From assembly GCA_040954595.2 (NCBI GenBank), contig CM082598.2:8494001-8558000 (forward strand): 64,000 bases of DNA, read 5' to 3'. The stretch's first letter is position 1, and the number at the start of each line of letters is the position of its first letter. This document shows, one piece after another, positions 11,701-23,700 of the stretch. The translations under genes and the position numbers were made by a program. The stretch is from Balanoglossus misakiensis. Its lineage: Eukaryota > Hemichordata. The notes under the pieces are model-generated. The model was not told the DNA's origin. It saw nothing but the letters and a program-made list of their open reading frames with translations, and searched no databases.

Positions 11701-14458
11701 GATTAATATTGCAAATAATTTAATTTCTTACATCATAAATGGAATTCAAAGAATGGTCACATTACAGGATATGTTTTACTAAAAAGACATGTATAGTTTC
11801 AAGGGTTTCTGTTGAAATACTGAATTCTCTACAAGATTTAAGTGGAACAGTTACAGAATGAAAACAAATATTGAAAGAGTTATGCCAGAATGTTGAAAGG
11901 GATAGATTAATATTGCAAATAATTTCATTTCTTACATCATAAATGGAATTCAAAGAATGGTCACATAACAGGATATGTTTTACTAAAAAGACATGTATAG
12001 TTTCAAGGGTTTGTGTTGAAATACAGAATTCTCTACAAGATTTAAGTGGAACAGTTACAGAATGAAAACAAATATTGAAAGAGTTATGCCAGAATGTTGT
12101 AAGGGATAGATTAATATTGCAAATAATTTTATTTCTTACATCATCAATGGAATTCAAGAAAGGTCACGTAACAGGATATGTATAGTTTCAAGGCTTTGTT
12201 TTGGAATAACGAATTCTCTACAAGATTTAAGTGGAACAGTCACAGAATGAAAACAAATATGGAAAGAGTTATGCTGGAATGTTGTAAGGGATAGATTAAT
12301 ATTGCAAATAATTTTATTTCTTACATCATCAATGGAATTCAAGAAAGGTCACGTAACAGGATATGTATAGTTTCAAGGCTTTGTGTTGAAATACCGAATT
12401 CTCTCCAAGATTTAAGTGGAACAGTCACAGAATGAAAAAAATATTGAAAGAGTTATGCTGGAATGTTGTAAGAGATAGATTAATATTGCAAATAATTTTA
12501 TTTCTTACATCATAAATGGAATTCAAAGAAAGGTCACGTAACAGGATATGTATAGTTTGAAGGCTTTGTTTCGGAATAACGAATTCTCTACAAGATTTAA
12601 GTGGAACAGTCACAGAATGAAAACAAATATTTAAAGAGTTATGCTGGAATGTTGTAAGGGATAGATTAATATTGCAAAAAAATGTAATTTCTTACATCAT
12701 AAATGGTATTCAAAGAAAGGTCACATAACAGGATATGTATAGTTTCAAGGCTTTGTTTCGGAATAACAAATTCTCTACAAGATTTAAGTGGAACAGTCAC
12801 AGAATGAAAACAAATAAGGAAAAAGTTATGCTGGAATGTTGTAAGGGATAGATTAATATTGCAAATAATTTAATTTCTTACATCATAAATGGAATTCAAA
12901 GAATGGTCACATTACAGGATATGTTTTACTAAAAAGACATGTATAGTTTCAAGGGTTTCTGTTGAAATACTGAATTCTCTACAAGATTTAAGTGGAACAG
13001 TTACAGAATGAAAACAAATATTGAAAGAGTTATGCCAGAATGTTGAAAGGGATAGATTAATATTGCAAATAATTTAATTTCTTACATCATAAATGGAATT
13101 CAAAGAATGGTCACATAACAGGATATGTTTTACTAAAAAGACATGTATAGTTTCAAGGGTTTGTGTTGAAATACAGAATTCTCTACAAGATTTAAGTGGA
13201 ACAGTTACAGAATGAAAACAAATATTGAAAGAGTTATGCCAGAATGTTGTAAGGGATAGATTAATATTGCAAATAATTTTATTTCTTACATCATCAATGG
13301 AATTCAAGAAAGGTCACGTAACAGGATATGTATAGTTTCAAGGCTTTGTGTTGAAATACCGAATTCTCTCCAAGATTTAAGTGGAACAGTCACAGAATGA
13401 AAACAAATATTGAAAGAGTTATGCTGGAATGTTGTAAGAGATAGATTAATATTGCAAATAATTTTATTTCTTACATCATAAATGGAATTCAAAGAAAGGT
13501 CACGTAACAGGATTTGTATAGTTTGAAGGCTTTGTTTCGGAATAACGAATTCTCTACAAGATTTAAGTGGAACAGTCACGGAATGAAAACAAATATTTAA
13601 AGAGTTATGCTGGAATGTTCTAAGGGATAGATTAATATTGCAAAAAAATGTAATTTCTTACATCATAAATGGTATTCAAAGAAAGGTCACATAACAGGAT
13701 ATGTATAGTTTCAAGGCTTTGTTTCGGAATAACGAATTCTCTACAATTTCTACAAGATTTAAGTGGAACAGTCACAGAATGAAAACAAATAAGGAAAAAG
13801 TTATGCTGGAATGTTGTATGGGATAGATTAATATTGCAAATAATTTAATTTCTTACATCATAAATAGAATTCAAGGAATGGTCACATAACGGGCCATGTT
13901 TTACTAAAAAGACTTATGTATTGTTTCAAGGCTTTGTTTTGGAATAATGAATTCTCTACAAGATTTAAGTGGAACAGTTACAGAATGAAAACAAATATGG
14001 AAAGAGTTATGCTGGAATGCTGTAAGGGATAGATTAATATTGCAAATAATTTAATTTCTTACATCATAAAATGAATTCAAAGAATGGTCACATAACAGGA
14101 TATGTTTTACTAAAAAGACATGTATAGTTTCAAGGCTTTGTTTTGGAATAACAAATTCTCTACAAGATTTAACTGGAACAGTCATAGAATGAAAACAAAT
14201 ATGGAAAGAGTTATGCTGGAATGCTGTAAGGGATAGATTAATATTGCAAATAATTTAATTTCTTACATCATAAATGGAATTCAAAGAATGGTCACATTAC
14301 AGGATATGTTTTACTAAAAAGACAAGTATAGTTTCAAGGGTTTCTGTTGAAATACTGAATTCTCTACAAGATTTAAGTGGAACAGTTACAGAATGAAAAC
14401 AAATATTGAAAGAGTTATGCCAGAATGTTGAAAGGGATAGATTAATATTGCAAATAAT

Positions 14459-17334
14459 TTAATTTCTTACATCATAAATTGAATTCAAAGAATGGTCACA
14501 TAACAGGCCATGCTTTACTAAAAAGACATGTATAGTTTCAAGGGTTTGTGTTGAAATACCGAATTCTCTCCAAGATTTAAGTGGAACAGTCACAGAATGA
14601 AAACAAATATGGAAAGAGTTATGCTGGAATGTTGTAAGAGATAGATTAATATTGCAAATAATTTTATTTCTTACATCATAAATGGAATTCAAAGAATGGT
14701 CACATAACAGGCCATGCTTTACTAAAAAGACTTATGTATAGTTTCAAGGGTTTGTGTTGCAATACCGAATTCTCTCCAAGATTTAAGTGGAACAGTCACA
14801 GAATGAAAACAAATATGGAAAGAGTTATGCTGGAATGTTGTAAGAGATAGATTAATATTGCAAATAATTTTATTTCTTACATCATAAATGGAATTCAAAG
14901 AATGGTCACATAACAGGCCATGCTTTACTAAAAAGACTTATGTATAGTTTCAAGGCTTTGTGTTGAAATACCGAATTCTCTCCAAGATTTAAGTGGAACA
15001 GTCACAGAATGAAAACAAATATGGAAAGAGTTATGCTGGAATGTTGTAAGGGATAGATTAATATTGCAAATAATTTAATTTCTTACATCATAAATGGAAT
15101 TCAAAGAATGGTCACATAACAGGCCATGCTTTACTAAAAAGACTTATGTATAGTTTCAAGGGTTTGTTTTGGAATAATGAATTCTCTACAAGATTTAAGT
15201 GGAACAGTCACAGAATGAAAACAAATATGGAAAGAGTTATGCTGGAATGTTGTAAGAGATAGATTAATATTGCAAATAATTTTATTTCTTACATCATAAA
15301 TGGAATTCAAAGAATGGTCACATAACAGGCCATGCTTTACTAAAAAGACTTATGTATAGTTTCAAGGCTTTGTGTTGAAATACCGAATTCTCTCCAAGAT
15401 TTAAGTGGAACAGTCACAGAATGAAAACAAATATGGAAAGAGTTATGCTGGAATGTTGTAAGAGATAGATTAATATTGCAAATAATTGTATTTCTTACAT
15501 CATAAATGGAATTCAAAGAATGGTCACATAACAGGCCATGCTTTACTAAAAAGACTTATGTATAGTTTCAAGGGTTTGTGTTGAAATACCGAATTCTCTC
15601 CAAGATTTAAGTGGAACAGTCACAGAATGAAAACAAATATGGAAAGAGTTATGCTGGAATGTTGTAAGGGATAGATTAATATTGCAAATAATTTAATTTC
15701 TTACATCATAAATTGAATTCAAAGAATGGTCACATAACAGGATATGTTTTACTAAAAAGACATGTATAGTTTCAAGGGTTTGTGTTGAAATACCGAATTC
15801 TCTCCAAGATTTAAGTGGAACAGTCACGGAATAAAAACAAATATTGAAATAGTTATGCTGGAATGTTGAAAGGGATAGATTAATATTGCAAATAATTTAA
15901 TTTCTTACATCATAAATTGAATTCAAAGAATGGTCACATAACAGGCCATGCTTTACTAAAAAGACATGTATAGTTTCAAGGGTTTGTGTTGAAATACCGA
16001 ATTCTCTCCAAGATTTAAGTGGAACAGTCACAGAATGAAAACAAATATGGAAAGAGTTATGCTGGAATGTTGTAAGAGATAGATTAATATTGCAAATAAT
16101 TTTATTTCTTACATCATAAATGGAATTCAAAGAATGGTCACATAACAGGCCATGCTTTACTAAAAAGACTTATGTATAGTTTCAAGGCTTTGTGTTGAAA
16201 TACCGAATTCTCTCCAAGATTTAAGTGGAACAGTCACAGAATGAAAACAAATATGGAAAGAGTTATGCTGGAATGTTGTAAGGGATAGATTAATATTGCA
16301 AATAATTTAATTTCTTACATCATAAATGGAATTCAAAGAATGGTCACATAACAGGCCATGCTTTACTAAAAAGACTTATGTATAGTTTCAAGGGTTTGTT
16401 TTGGAATAATGAATTCTCTACAAGATTTAAGTGGAACAGTCACAGAATGAAAACAAATATGGAAAGAGTTATGCTGGAATGTTGTAAGAGATAGATTAAT
16501 ATTGCAAATAATTTTATTTCTTACATCATAAATGGAATTCAAAGAATGGTCACATAACAGGCCATGCTTTACTAAAAAGACTTATGTATAGTTTCAAGGC
16601 TTTGTGTTGAAATACCGAATTCTCTCCAAGATTTAAGTGGAACAGTCACAGAATGAAAACAAATATGGAAAGAGTTATGCTGGAATGTTGTAAGAGATAG
16701 ATTAATATTGCAAATAATTGTATTTCTTACATCATAAATGGAATTCAAAGAATGGTCACATAACAGGCCATGCTTTACTAAAAAGACTTATGTATAGTTT
16801 CAAGGGTTTGTGTTGAAATACCGAATTCTCTCCAAGATTTAAGTGGAACAGTCACAGAATGAAAACAAATATGGAAAGAGTTATGCTGGAATGTTGTAAG
16901 GGATAGATTAATATTGCAAATAATTTAATTTCTTACATCATAAATTGAATTCAAAGAATGGTCACATAACAGGATATGTTTTATTAAAAAGACATGTATA
17001 GTTTCAAGGGTTTGTGTTGAAATACCGAATTCTCTCCAAGATTTAAGTGGAACAGTCACGGAATAAAAACAAATATTGAAATAGTTATGCTGGAATGTTG
17101 TAAGGGATAGATTAATATTGCAAATAATTTAATTTCTTACATCATAAATGGAATTCAAAGAATGGTCATATAACAAGCCATGTTTTACTAAAAAGACTTA
17201 TGTATAGTTTCAAGGCTTTGTTTTGATATACCGAATTCTCTCCAAGATTTAAGTGGAACAGTCACAGAATGAAAACAAATATGGAAAGAGTTATGCTGGA
17301 ATGTTGTAAGGGATAGATTAATATTGCAAATAAT
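14459..17334 (+). repeat. Higher-order duplication of seven monomers
   Basis: Blocks starting at 14459 and 15897 are nearly identical, including rare variants such as ATAAATTGAATTC and CATGCTTTAC. The spacing is 1438 bp, about seven monomers. This is higher than the similarity between neighbouring monomers, so the multimer was copied as a unit. Confidence 0.8.
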
Positions 17335-18442
17335 TTTATTTCTTACATCATAAATGGAATTCAAAGAATGGTCACATAACAGGCCATGCTTTACTAAAAA
17401 GACTTATGTATAGTTTCAAGGGTTTGTTTTGGAATAATGAATTCTCTACAAGATTTAAGTGGAACAGTCACAGAATGAAAACAAATATGGAAAGAGTTAT
17501 GCTGGAATGTTGTAAGAGATAGATTAATATTGCAAATAATTTTATTTCTTACATCATAAATGGAATTCAAAGAATGGTCACATAACAGGCCATGCTTTAC
17601 TAAAAAGACTTATGTATAGTTTCAAGGGTTTGTTTTGGAATAATGAATTCTCTACAAGATTTAAGTGGAACAGTCACAGAATGAAAACAAATATGGAAAG
17701 ACTTATGCTGGAATGTTGTAAGGGATAGATTAATATTGCAAATAATTTAATTTCTTACATCATAAATGGAATTCAAAGAATGGTCACATAACAGGCCATG
17801 CTTTACTAAAAAGACTTATGTATAGTTTCAAGGGTTTGTTTTGGAATAATGAATTCTCTACAAGATTTAAGTGGAACAGTCACAGAATGAAAACAAATAT
17901 GGAAATAGTTATGCTGGAATGTTGTAAGAGATAGATTAATATTGCAAATAATTTAATTTCTTACATCATAAATGGTATTCAAAGAAAGGTCACATAACAG
18001 GATATGTATAGTTTCAAGGCTTTGTTTTGGAATAACGAATTCTCTACAAGATTTAAGTGGAACAGTCACAGAATGAAAACAAATATGGATAGAGTTATGC
18101 CGGAATATTGTAAGGGATAGATTAATATTGCAAATAATTTAATTTCTTACATCATAAATGGAATTCAAGGAATGGTCACATAACGGGCCATGTTTTACTG
18201 AAAAGACTTATGTATTGTTTCAAGGCTTTGTTTTGGAATAATGAATTCTCTACAACATTTAAGTGGAATAGTTACAGAATGAAAACAAATATGGATAGAG
18301 TTATGCCGGAATATTGTAAGGGATAGATTAATATTGCAAATAATTTAATTTCTTACATCATAAATGGAATTCAAGGAATGGTCACATAACGGGCCATGTT
18401 TTACTGAAAAGACTTATGTATAGTTTCAAGGCTTTGTTTAGA

Positions 18443-18450
18443 GAATAATG
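18443..18450 (+). other. Left copy of GAATAATG at the element junction
   Basis: GAATAATG, which is part of the satellite monomer, occurs at both element edges (18443-18450 and 20794-20801). It is either a target duplication or the short crossover site expected for a tyrosine recombinase. Confidence 0.55.
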
Positions 18451-18560
18451 TGCCCCCCACAGACCCATAATGGACGAAAGCACACATTGTACGACATAAT
18501 ATACGAGGCGAAGCCGAGTATATTATGGAGTACAATGTGTGCTTGAGTGGGGGGCACATT
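18447..18560. repeat. Palindrome P4 at the left end of the recombinase element
   Basis: Outer arms 18447-18460 and 18547-18560 are perfect (AATGTGCCCCCCAC). Inner arms AAGCACACATTGTAC and GTACAATGTGTGCTT follow, then CATAATATAC with GTATATTATG around a GAGGCGAAGCCGA loop region. The C-run next to AATAA or AATG resembles P1 and P2. Confidence 0.85.
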
Positions 18561-18900
18561 TTTCTTATTATTTTATAGTTTTGTCAATGCCAGTGAATTT
18601 GCAGACGTCAAAAACATAAATAAAAACCCGTAGCAGCACTAACGCGAGCCGCCAGCATTCACTGTGGCCCTAAATCTGAATACTCAATACAGCCTGAAAC
18701 ACTGCACAACATCGTGAACATCCAACCGGGCTTTGATCCAATTGATCCAAACCCATACAATCACTTCCTACATAAACAATATGAAATCGACAGTATCGAA
18801 AACAATTTTTATTGACATTAAACAACAATACCTTAAAATGCCGGAGATTGTAAAAACATTTGAAAATTCATGTAAAGTTCACAGATAAATTCGAAAAAAA
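18561..18900. other. 3' flank of the recombinase gene inside the element
   Basis: Non-coding sequence between palindrome P4 and the recombinase stop codon. It probably holds the 3' UTR of the minus-strand gene; no other feature was seen. Confidence 0.4.
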
Positions 18901-20450
18901 TTATCCTTCAGTCATGTCCTTCGCGTTCGCGGGGGGTGCGGGATTACCTGACAAGGTCACGTATACGGGCGCTTGAAAGGTACAGTTCGCGAACATACTG
19001 GAGAGGTTATTGTGGCGGGACGCTGACATTGACGTCGAAACCACGGTTTGTTGATCTATGTTACATGGATTTGAAACCGGTTGTTGTCGTTGTTCGAGAC
19101 TATTCTCGACAGGACCCGGCGGACAAAAAGCTTCACTGGATTTACCGGTGGCATGAGATTGGATTTCGCGAACACGACCGCGGCCGTTTCCATAAATGCT
19201 GTCTGAGAGACACGACGACAGCTGACGTTGTTGGCCAGTGGAAGGTTGATTCGTGTAACTTTTGACGCTGGCTTCATTCACATGACCGCTAACGTACATG
19301 ATGTGACGTGTGTCAAATCCAGCATCATCGAGAAGTTTGCAGGTGGTGGCCCGGATACAATGGTTAGTGTACATCTTAGACAATCCTGCTTCCTTACTCA
19401 GTGTTTTCATAAGCAAACCTAGGGTACATTCGCCAATCGGCGCGTTTACGTACCAGCAAGACTCTTCGGGGTTGAATGGGGATTTCGGGCGTTGAAACAG
19501 TGAATTATTGGCAGGGTTTAATAAACCAATGTACTTTTGAAATGATGCAACAGGACAGCGGGGTGTTTTTGTCTCATACATTCTGGCGTGACAGGTGTAA
19601 TTGTCGTCTGCACCACCGGCATGGTTTTTGACCTTTTCGTTGAACGTGTACTTCACGTATCGTTGACCGATGTCATCTCTTTCGATAACATAGGAAGACT
19701 TGGTCAAATTTCTTACACCTTCACGACCTCTTCTACCAAAGTGCAACATAAGGTCAAACCAAACTTTCCGTTGGAGTCCAACATTGCTCGCAACTGAAAA
19801 TATCGGGGACGTCGAAAGCTTTGCTAAATCGCCGGTGCTGATAGGTTGCTTGTGGGTTGTCGTATCTTTCCCTTCTTGCTTCTTAGTTTTGATGACACCA
19901 CGGAAAACGTAATTCGCGACTTGGAATTCCCTATCGTGCATAATATTGATTTTACGGTGGGAAGGGGGGCCGGTAATATGACGATGGAGCGAAGCGCGCA
20001 AACCGGATATTGATAATTTGCCGTATTCTTGGCCATCTTGCTTACGGGTCGATGCGTAAAATTCGCGGAGGCGCTCTGCTAGCTGATCTACAGGAAGATG
20101 TTCAAAATCGCCTGAATATTTCTTAAAATCCAGCCATTCTACAAAGAAAACAAGCAAAATAAAGTCACGAACCTGAAGATTTCGTTAGATTTCATTTTTT
20201 AAAAATAAGGATTTAGTATTTGACCTCGAGAAAAATTTGCATACGTAAACAAAGCCCTCCGTAACTTGGCTAGGCTGCGACTCGGTTATAATAATTGTGT
20301 TACAAGACACAGTTCAGTCGAGAAAAATAAATTTTAAATACCTTTAAACACACGTACTCCCCACTTCGTTTGCTGTGTAGTCTTTTTCTCATTTCTAGCA
20401 TTTTCAAGGTTGTTTAGTTGGTTTTCGTCAACATCAAGGAATCGAGCCAT
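18901..20450 (-). CDS. Crypton-type tyrosine recombinase, 448 aa, two exons
   Basis: Exon 1 is 20450-20342 (ATG, starting MARFLDVDENQLNN and ending VRVFK at donor AAAG|GTATTT). Exon 2 is 20138-18901 (acceptor TTTCTTTGTAG). Joining gives FKEWLDF with phase kept and 1347 nt in total. The N-terminal part (about residues 20-120) looks like the SAM-like DNA-binding domain of animal Crypton and ZMYM/QRICH1-type proteins. The catalytic part keeps R173 in GRRGREG, a Lys near K205, H296 and R299 in NHCIRAT, H322 in SGH, and nucleophile Y331 in KSYT. A polar C-terminal tail of about 115 residues follows. No stop or frameshift is present. It should cut and rejoin DNA through a phosphotyrosine link. It could be a live element or a recently inserted copy. 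Confidence 0.88.
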
Positions 20451-20793
20451 GTTGTATTCGGTGAACTGCGTTCTGTTTGTGTGCGAGCAGACGACGAGAA
20501 GACTACGTCGCGCGCGTGTCGGTCGTGTTGGGCAGAAACAATTACACAAATCGCAGAAAATGTTTTTGGAAATTAATAATTGTCACCATTATTGGTTTTA
20601 TTTTGTGATTTTACATATATTTTACCCCTTAATTTTCTAATTTTCTTGTAAACCTACGTTAGTCATCAGAATTGTATACATTATGCTAGTTCTTGGGCGC
20701 GTCCACTGTAATAACACGATACATTATCAGTAATAATGTATAGCTATGACGTCACAAAATTCACTGGTATTGATAAAGCTATAATATAATTTG
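20451..20793. promoter_or_regulatory. 5' flank of the recombinase gene, likely promoter side
   Basis: Upstream of the ATG on minus lies the element's right terminal part, including a GACGTCA word near 20749 and TAGCTATAC. Promoter activity is inferred only from position. The end reads GCTATAATATAA before the satellite resumes. Confidence 0.35.
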
Positions 20794-23700
20794 GAATAAT
20801 GAATTCTCTACAAGATTTAAGTGGAACAGTCACAGAATGAAAACAAATATATAAAGAGTTATGCCGGAATGTTGTAAGGGATAGATAATAATCATAGTCA
20901 CAGAATGAAAACAAATATTGAAATAGTTATGCTGGAATGTTGTAAGGGATAGATTAATATTGCAAATAATTTAATTTCTTACATCATCAATGGAATTCAA
21001 AGAATGGTCACATAACAGGCCATGCTTTACTAAAAAGACTTTTGTATAGTTTCAAGGGTTTGTGTTGAAATACCGAATTCTCCACAAGATTTAAGTGGAA
21101 CAGTCACAGAATGTAAACAAATATGGAAAAAGTTATGCTGGAATGTTGTAAGAGATAGATTAATATTGCCAATAATTTAATTTCTTACATCATAAATGGA
21201 ATTCAAAGAATGGTAACATAACGGGCCATGTTTTACTAAAATGACTTATGTATAGTTTCAATGGTTTGTGTTGAAATACCGAATTCTCCACAAGATTTAA
21301 GTGGAACAGTCAAAGAATAAAAACAAATATTGAAATAGTTATGCTGGAATGTTGTAAGGGATACATTAATATTGCAGAAAAATTAATTTCTTACATCATA
21401 AATGGAATTCAAAGAATGGTCACATAACAGGCCATGCTTTACTAAAAAGACTTATGTATAGTTTCAAGGGTTTGTGTTGAAATACCAAATTCTCTCCTAG
21501 ATTTAAGTGGAACAGTCACAGAATGAAAACAAATATGGAAAGAGTTATGCTGGAATGTTGTAAGAGATAGATTAATATTGCAAATAATTTTATTTCTTAC
21601 ATCATAAATGGAATTCAAAGAAAGGTCACGTAACAGGATATGTATAGTTTCAAGGCTTTGTTTTGGAATAACGAATTCTCTACAAGATTTAAGTGGAACA
21701 GTCACAGAATGAAAACAAATATGGAAAGAGTTATGCTGGAATGTTGTAAGGGATAGATTAATATTGCAAATAATGTAATTTCTTACATCATAAATGGTAT
21801 TCAAAGAAAGGTCACATAACAGGATATGTATAGTTGCAAGGCTTTGTTTTGGAATAACGAATTCTCTTCAAGATTTAAGTGGAACAGTCATAGAATGAAA
21901 ACAAATATGGAAAGAGTTATGCTGGAATGTTGTAAGGGATAGATTAATATTGCAACTAATGTAATTTCTTACATCATAAAATGAATTCAAAGAATGGTCA
22001 CATAATGTGGGTATGTTTTACTAAAAAGACATGTATAATTTCAAGGGTTTGTGTTGAAATACCGAATACTCTCCAAGATTTAAGTGGAACAGTTACAGAA
22101 TGAAAACAAATATTGAAAGAGTTATGCCAGAATGTTGTAAGGGATAGATTAATATTGCAAATAATTTAATTTATTGCATCATAAATGGAATTCAAAGAAT
22201 GGTCACATAACGAGCCATGTTTTACTAAAAAGACTTATGTATAGTTCCAAGGCTTTGTTTTGGAATAATGAATTCTCTACAAGATTTAAGTGGAACAGTC
22301 ACAGAATGAAAACAAACATGGAAAGAATTATGCTGGAATGTTGTAAGGGATAGATTAATATTGCAAATAATTTAATTTCTTACATCATAAAATGAATTCA
22401 AAGAATGGTCATGTAACAGGATATGAATAGTTTCAAGGCTTTGTTTTGGAATAACAAATTCTCTACAAGATTTAAGTGGAACAGTCACAGAATGAAAGCA
22501 AATATGGAAAGAGTTATGCTGGAATGCTGTAAGGGATATATTAATATTGCAAATAATTTAATTTCTTACATCATAAATGGAATTCAAAGAAAGGTCACAT
22601 AACAGGATATGAATAGTTTCAAGGCTTTGTTTTGGAATAACAAATTCTCTACAAGATTTAAGTGGAACAGTCACAGAATGAAAACAAATATGGAAAGAGT
22701 TATGCTGGAATGCTGTAAGGGATAGATTAATATTGCCAAATAATTTAATTTCTTACATCATAAAATGAATTCAAAGAATGGTCACATAACAGGATATGTT
22801 TTACTAAAAAGACATGTATAGTTTCAAGGGTTTGTGTTGAAATACCGAATTCTCTACAAGATTTAAGTGGAACAGTTACTGAATGAAAACAAATATTGAA
22901 AGAGTTATGCCGGAATGTTGTAAGGGATAGATTAATATTGCAAATAATTTAATTTCCTACATCATAAATGGAATTCAAAGAATGGTCACATAACGAGCCA
23001 TGTTTTACTAAAAAGACTTATGTATAGTTTCAAGGCTTTGTTTTGGAATAACAAATTCTCTCCAAGATTTAAGTGGAACAGTCACAGAATGAAAACAAAT
23101 ATGGAAAGAGTTATGCTGGAATGTTGTAAGGGATAGATTAATATTGCAAATAATTTTATTTCTTACATCATAAATGGAATTCAAAGAAAGGTCACGTAAC
23201 AGGATATGTATAGTTTCAAGGCTTTGTTTTGGAATAACGAATTCTCTACAAGATTTAAGTGGAACAGTCACAGAATGAAAACAAATATGGAAAGAGTTAT
23301 GCTGGAATGTTGTAAGGGATAGATTAATATTGCAAATAATTTAATTTCTTACATCATAAATGGAATTCAAAGAATGGTCACGTAACAGGATATGTTTTAC
23401 TAAAAAGACATGTATAGTTTCAAGGGTTTGTGTTGATATACCGAATTCTCTACAAGATTTAAGTGGAACAGTTACTGAATGAAAACAAATATTGAAAGAG
23501 TTATGCCAGAATGTTGTAAGGGATAGATTAATATTGCAAATAATTTAATTTCCTACATCATAAATGGAATTCAAAGAATGGTCACATAATGAGCCATGTT
23601 TTACTAAAAAGACTTATGTATAGTTTCAAGGCTTTGTTTTGGAATAACAAATTCTCTCCAAGATTTAAGTGGAACATTCACAGAATGAAAACAAATATTG

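Larger units (their letters stand above)
8756..18450 (+). repeat. Satellite array, left block (~205-bp monomers)
   Basis: Head-to-tail monomers of about 203-207 bp, each containing AATTCAAAGAATGGTCACAT, GTATAGTTTCAAGG, GAATTCTCTACAAGATTTAA, GTTATGCTGGAATGTTGTAA and ATTAATATTGCAAATAATTT. Adjacent copies at 10771, 10975 and 11179 are 204 bp apart. Each monomer normally carries two GAATTC sites. Variants swap as cassettes (ACAGGATATG / ACGGGCCATG / ACAGGCCATG; CTTTGTTTTGG / GTTTGTGTTGA). Minus-strand open frames of 60-130 codons here are by-products of the repeat and are not genes. Confidence 0.97.
18451..20793 (-). mobile_element. Crypton-like element inserted in the satellite
   Basis: A 2.34-kb non-satellite segment interrupts the array. 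The left flank ends in a monomer at GGCTTTGTTT, and the right side resumes the same monomer at TTTGGAATAATGAATTC. It contains one intact tyrosine recombinase gene on minus, palindrome P4 at one end, and an AT-rich right end finishing ATAATATAA. There are no long terminal inverted or direct repeats apart from the 8-bp junction word, as expected for Cryptons, which integrate by site-specific recombination through a circle rather than by DDE transposition. Confidence 0.75.

Noticed and set aside
18936-19912. Plus-strand open frames opposite the recombinase
   Set aside because: They are shadows of the intact minus-strand recombinase, which has all catalytic residues.
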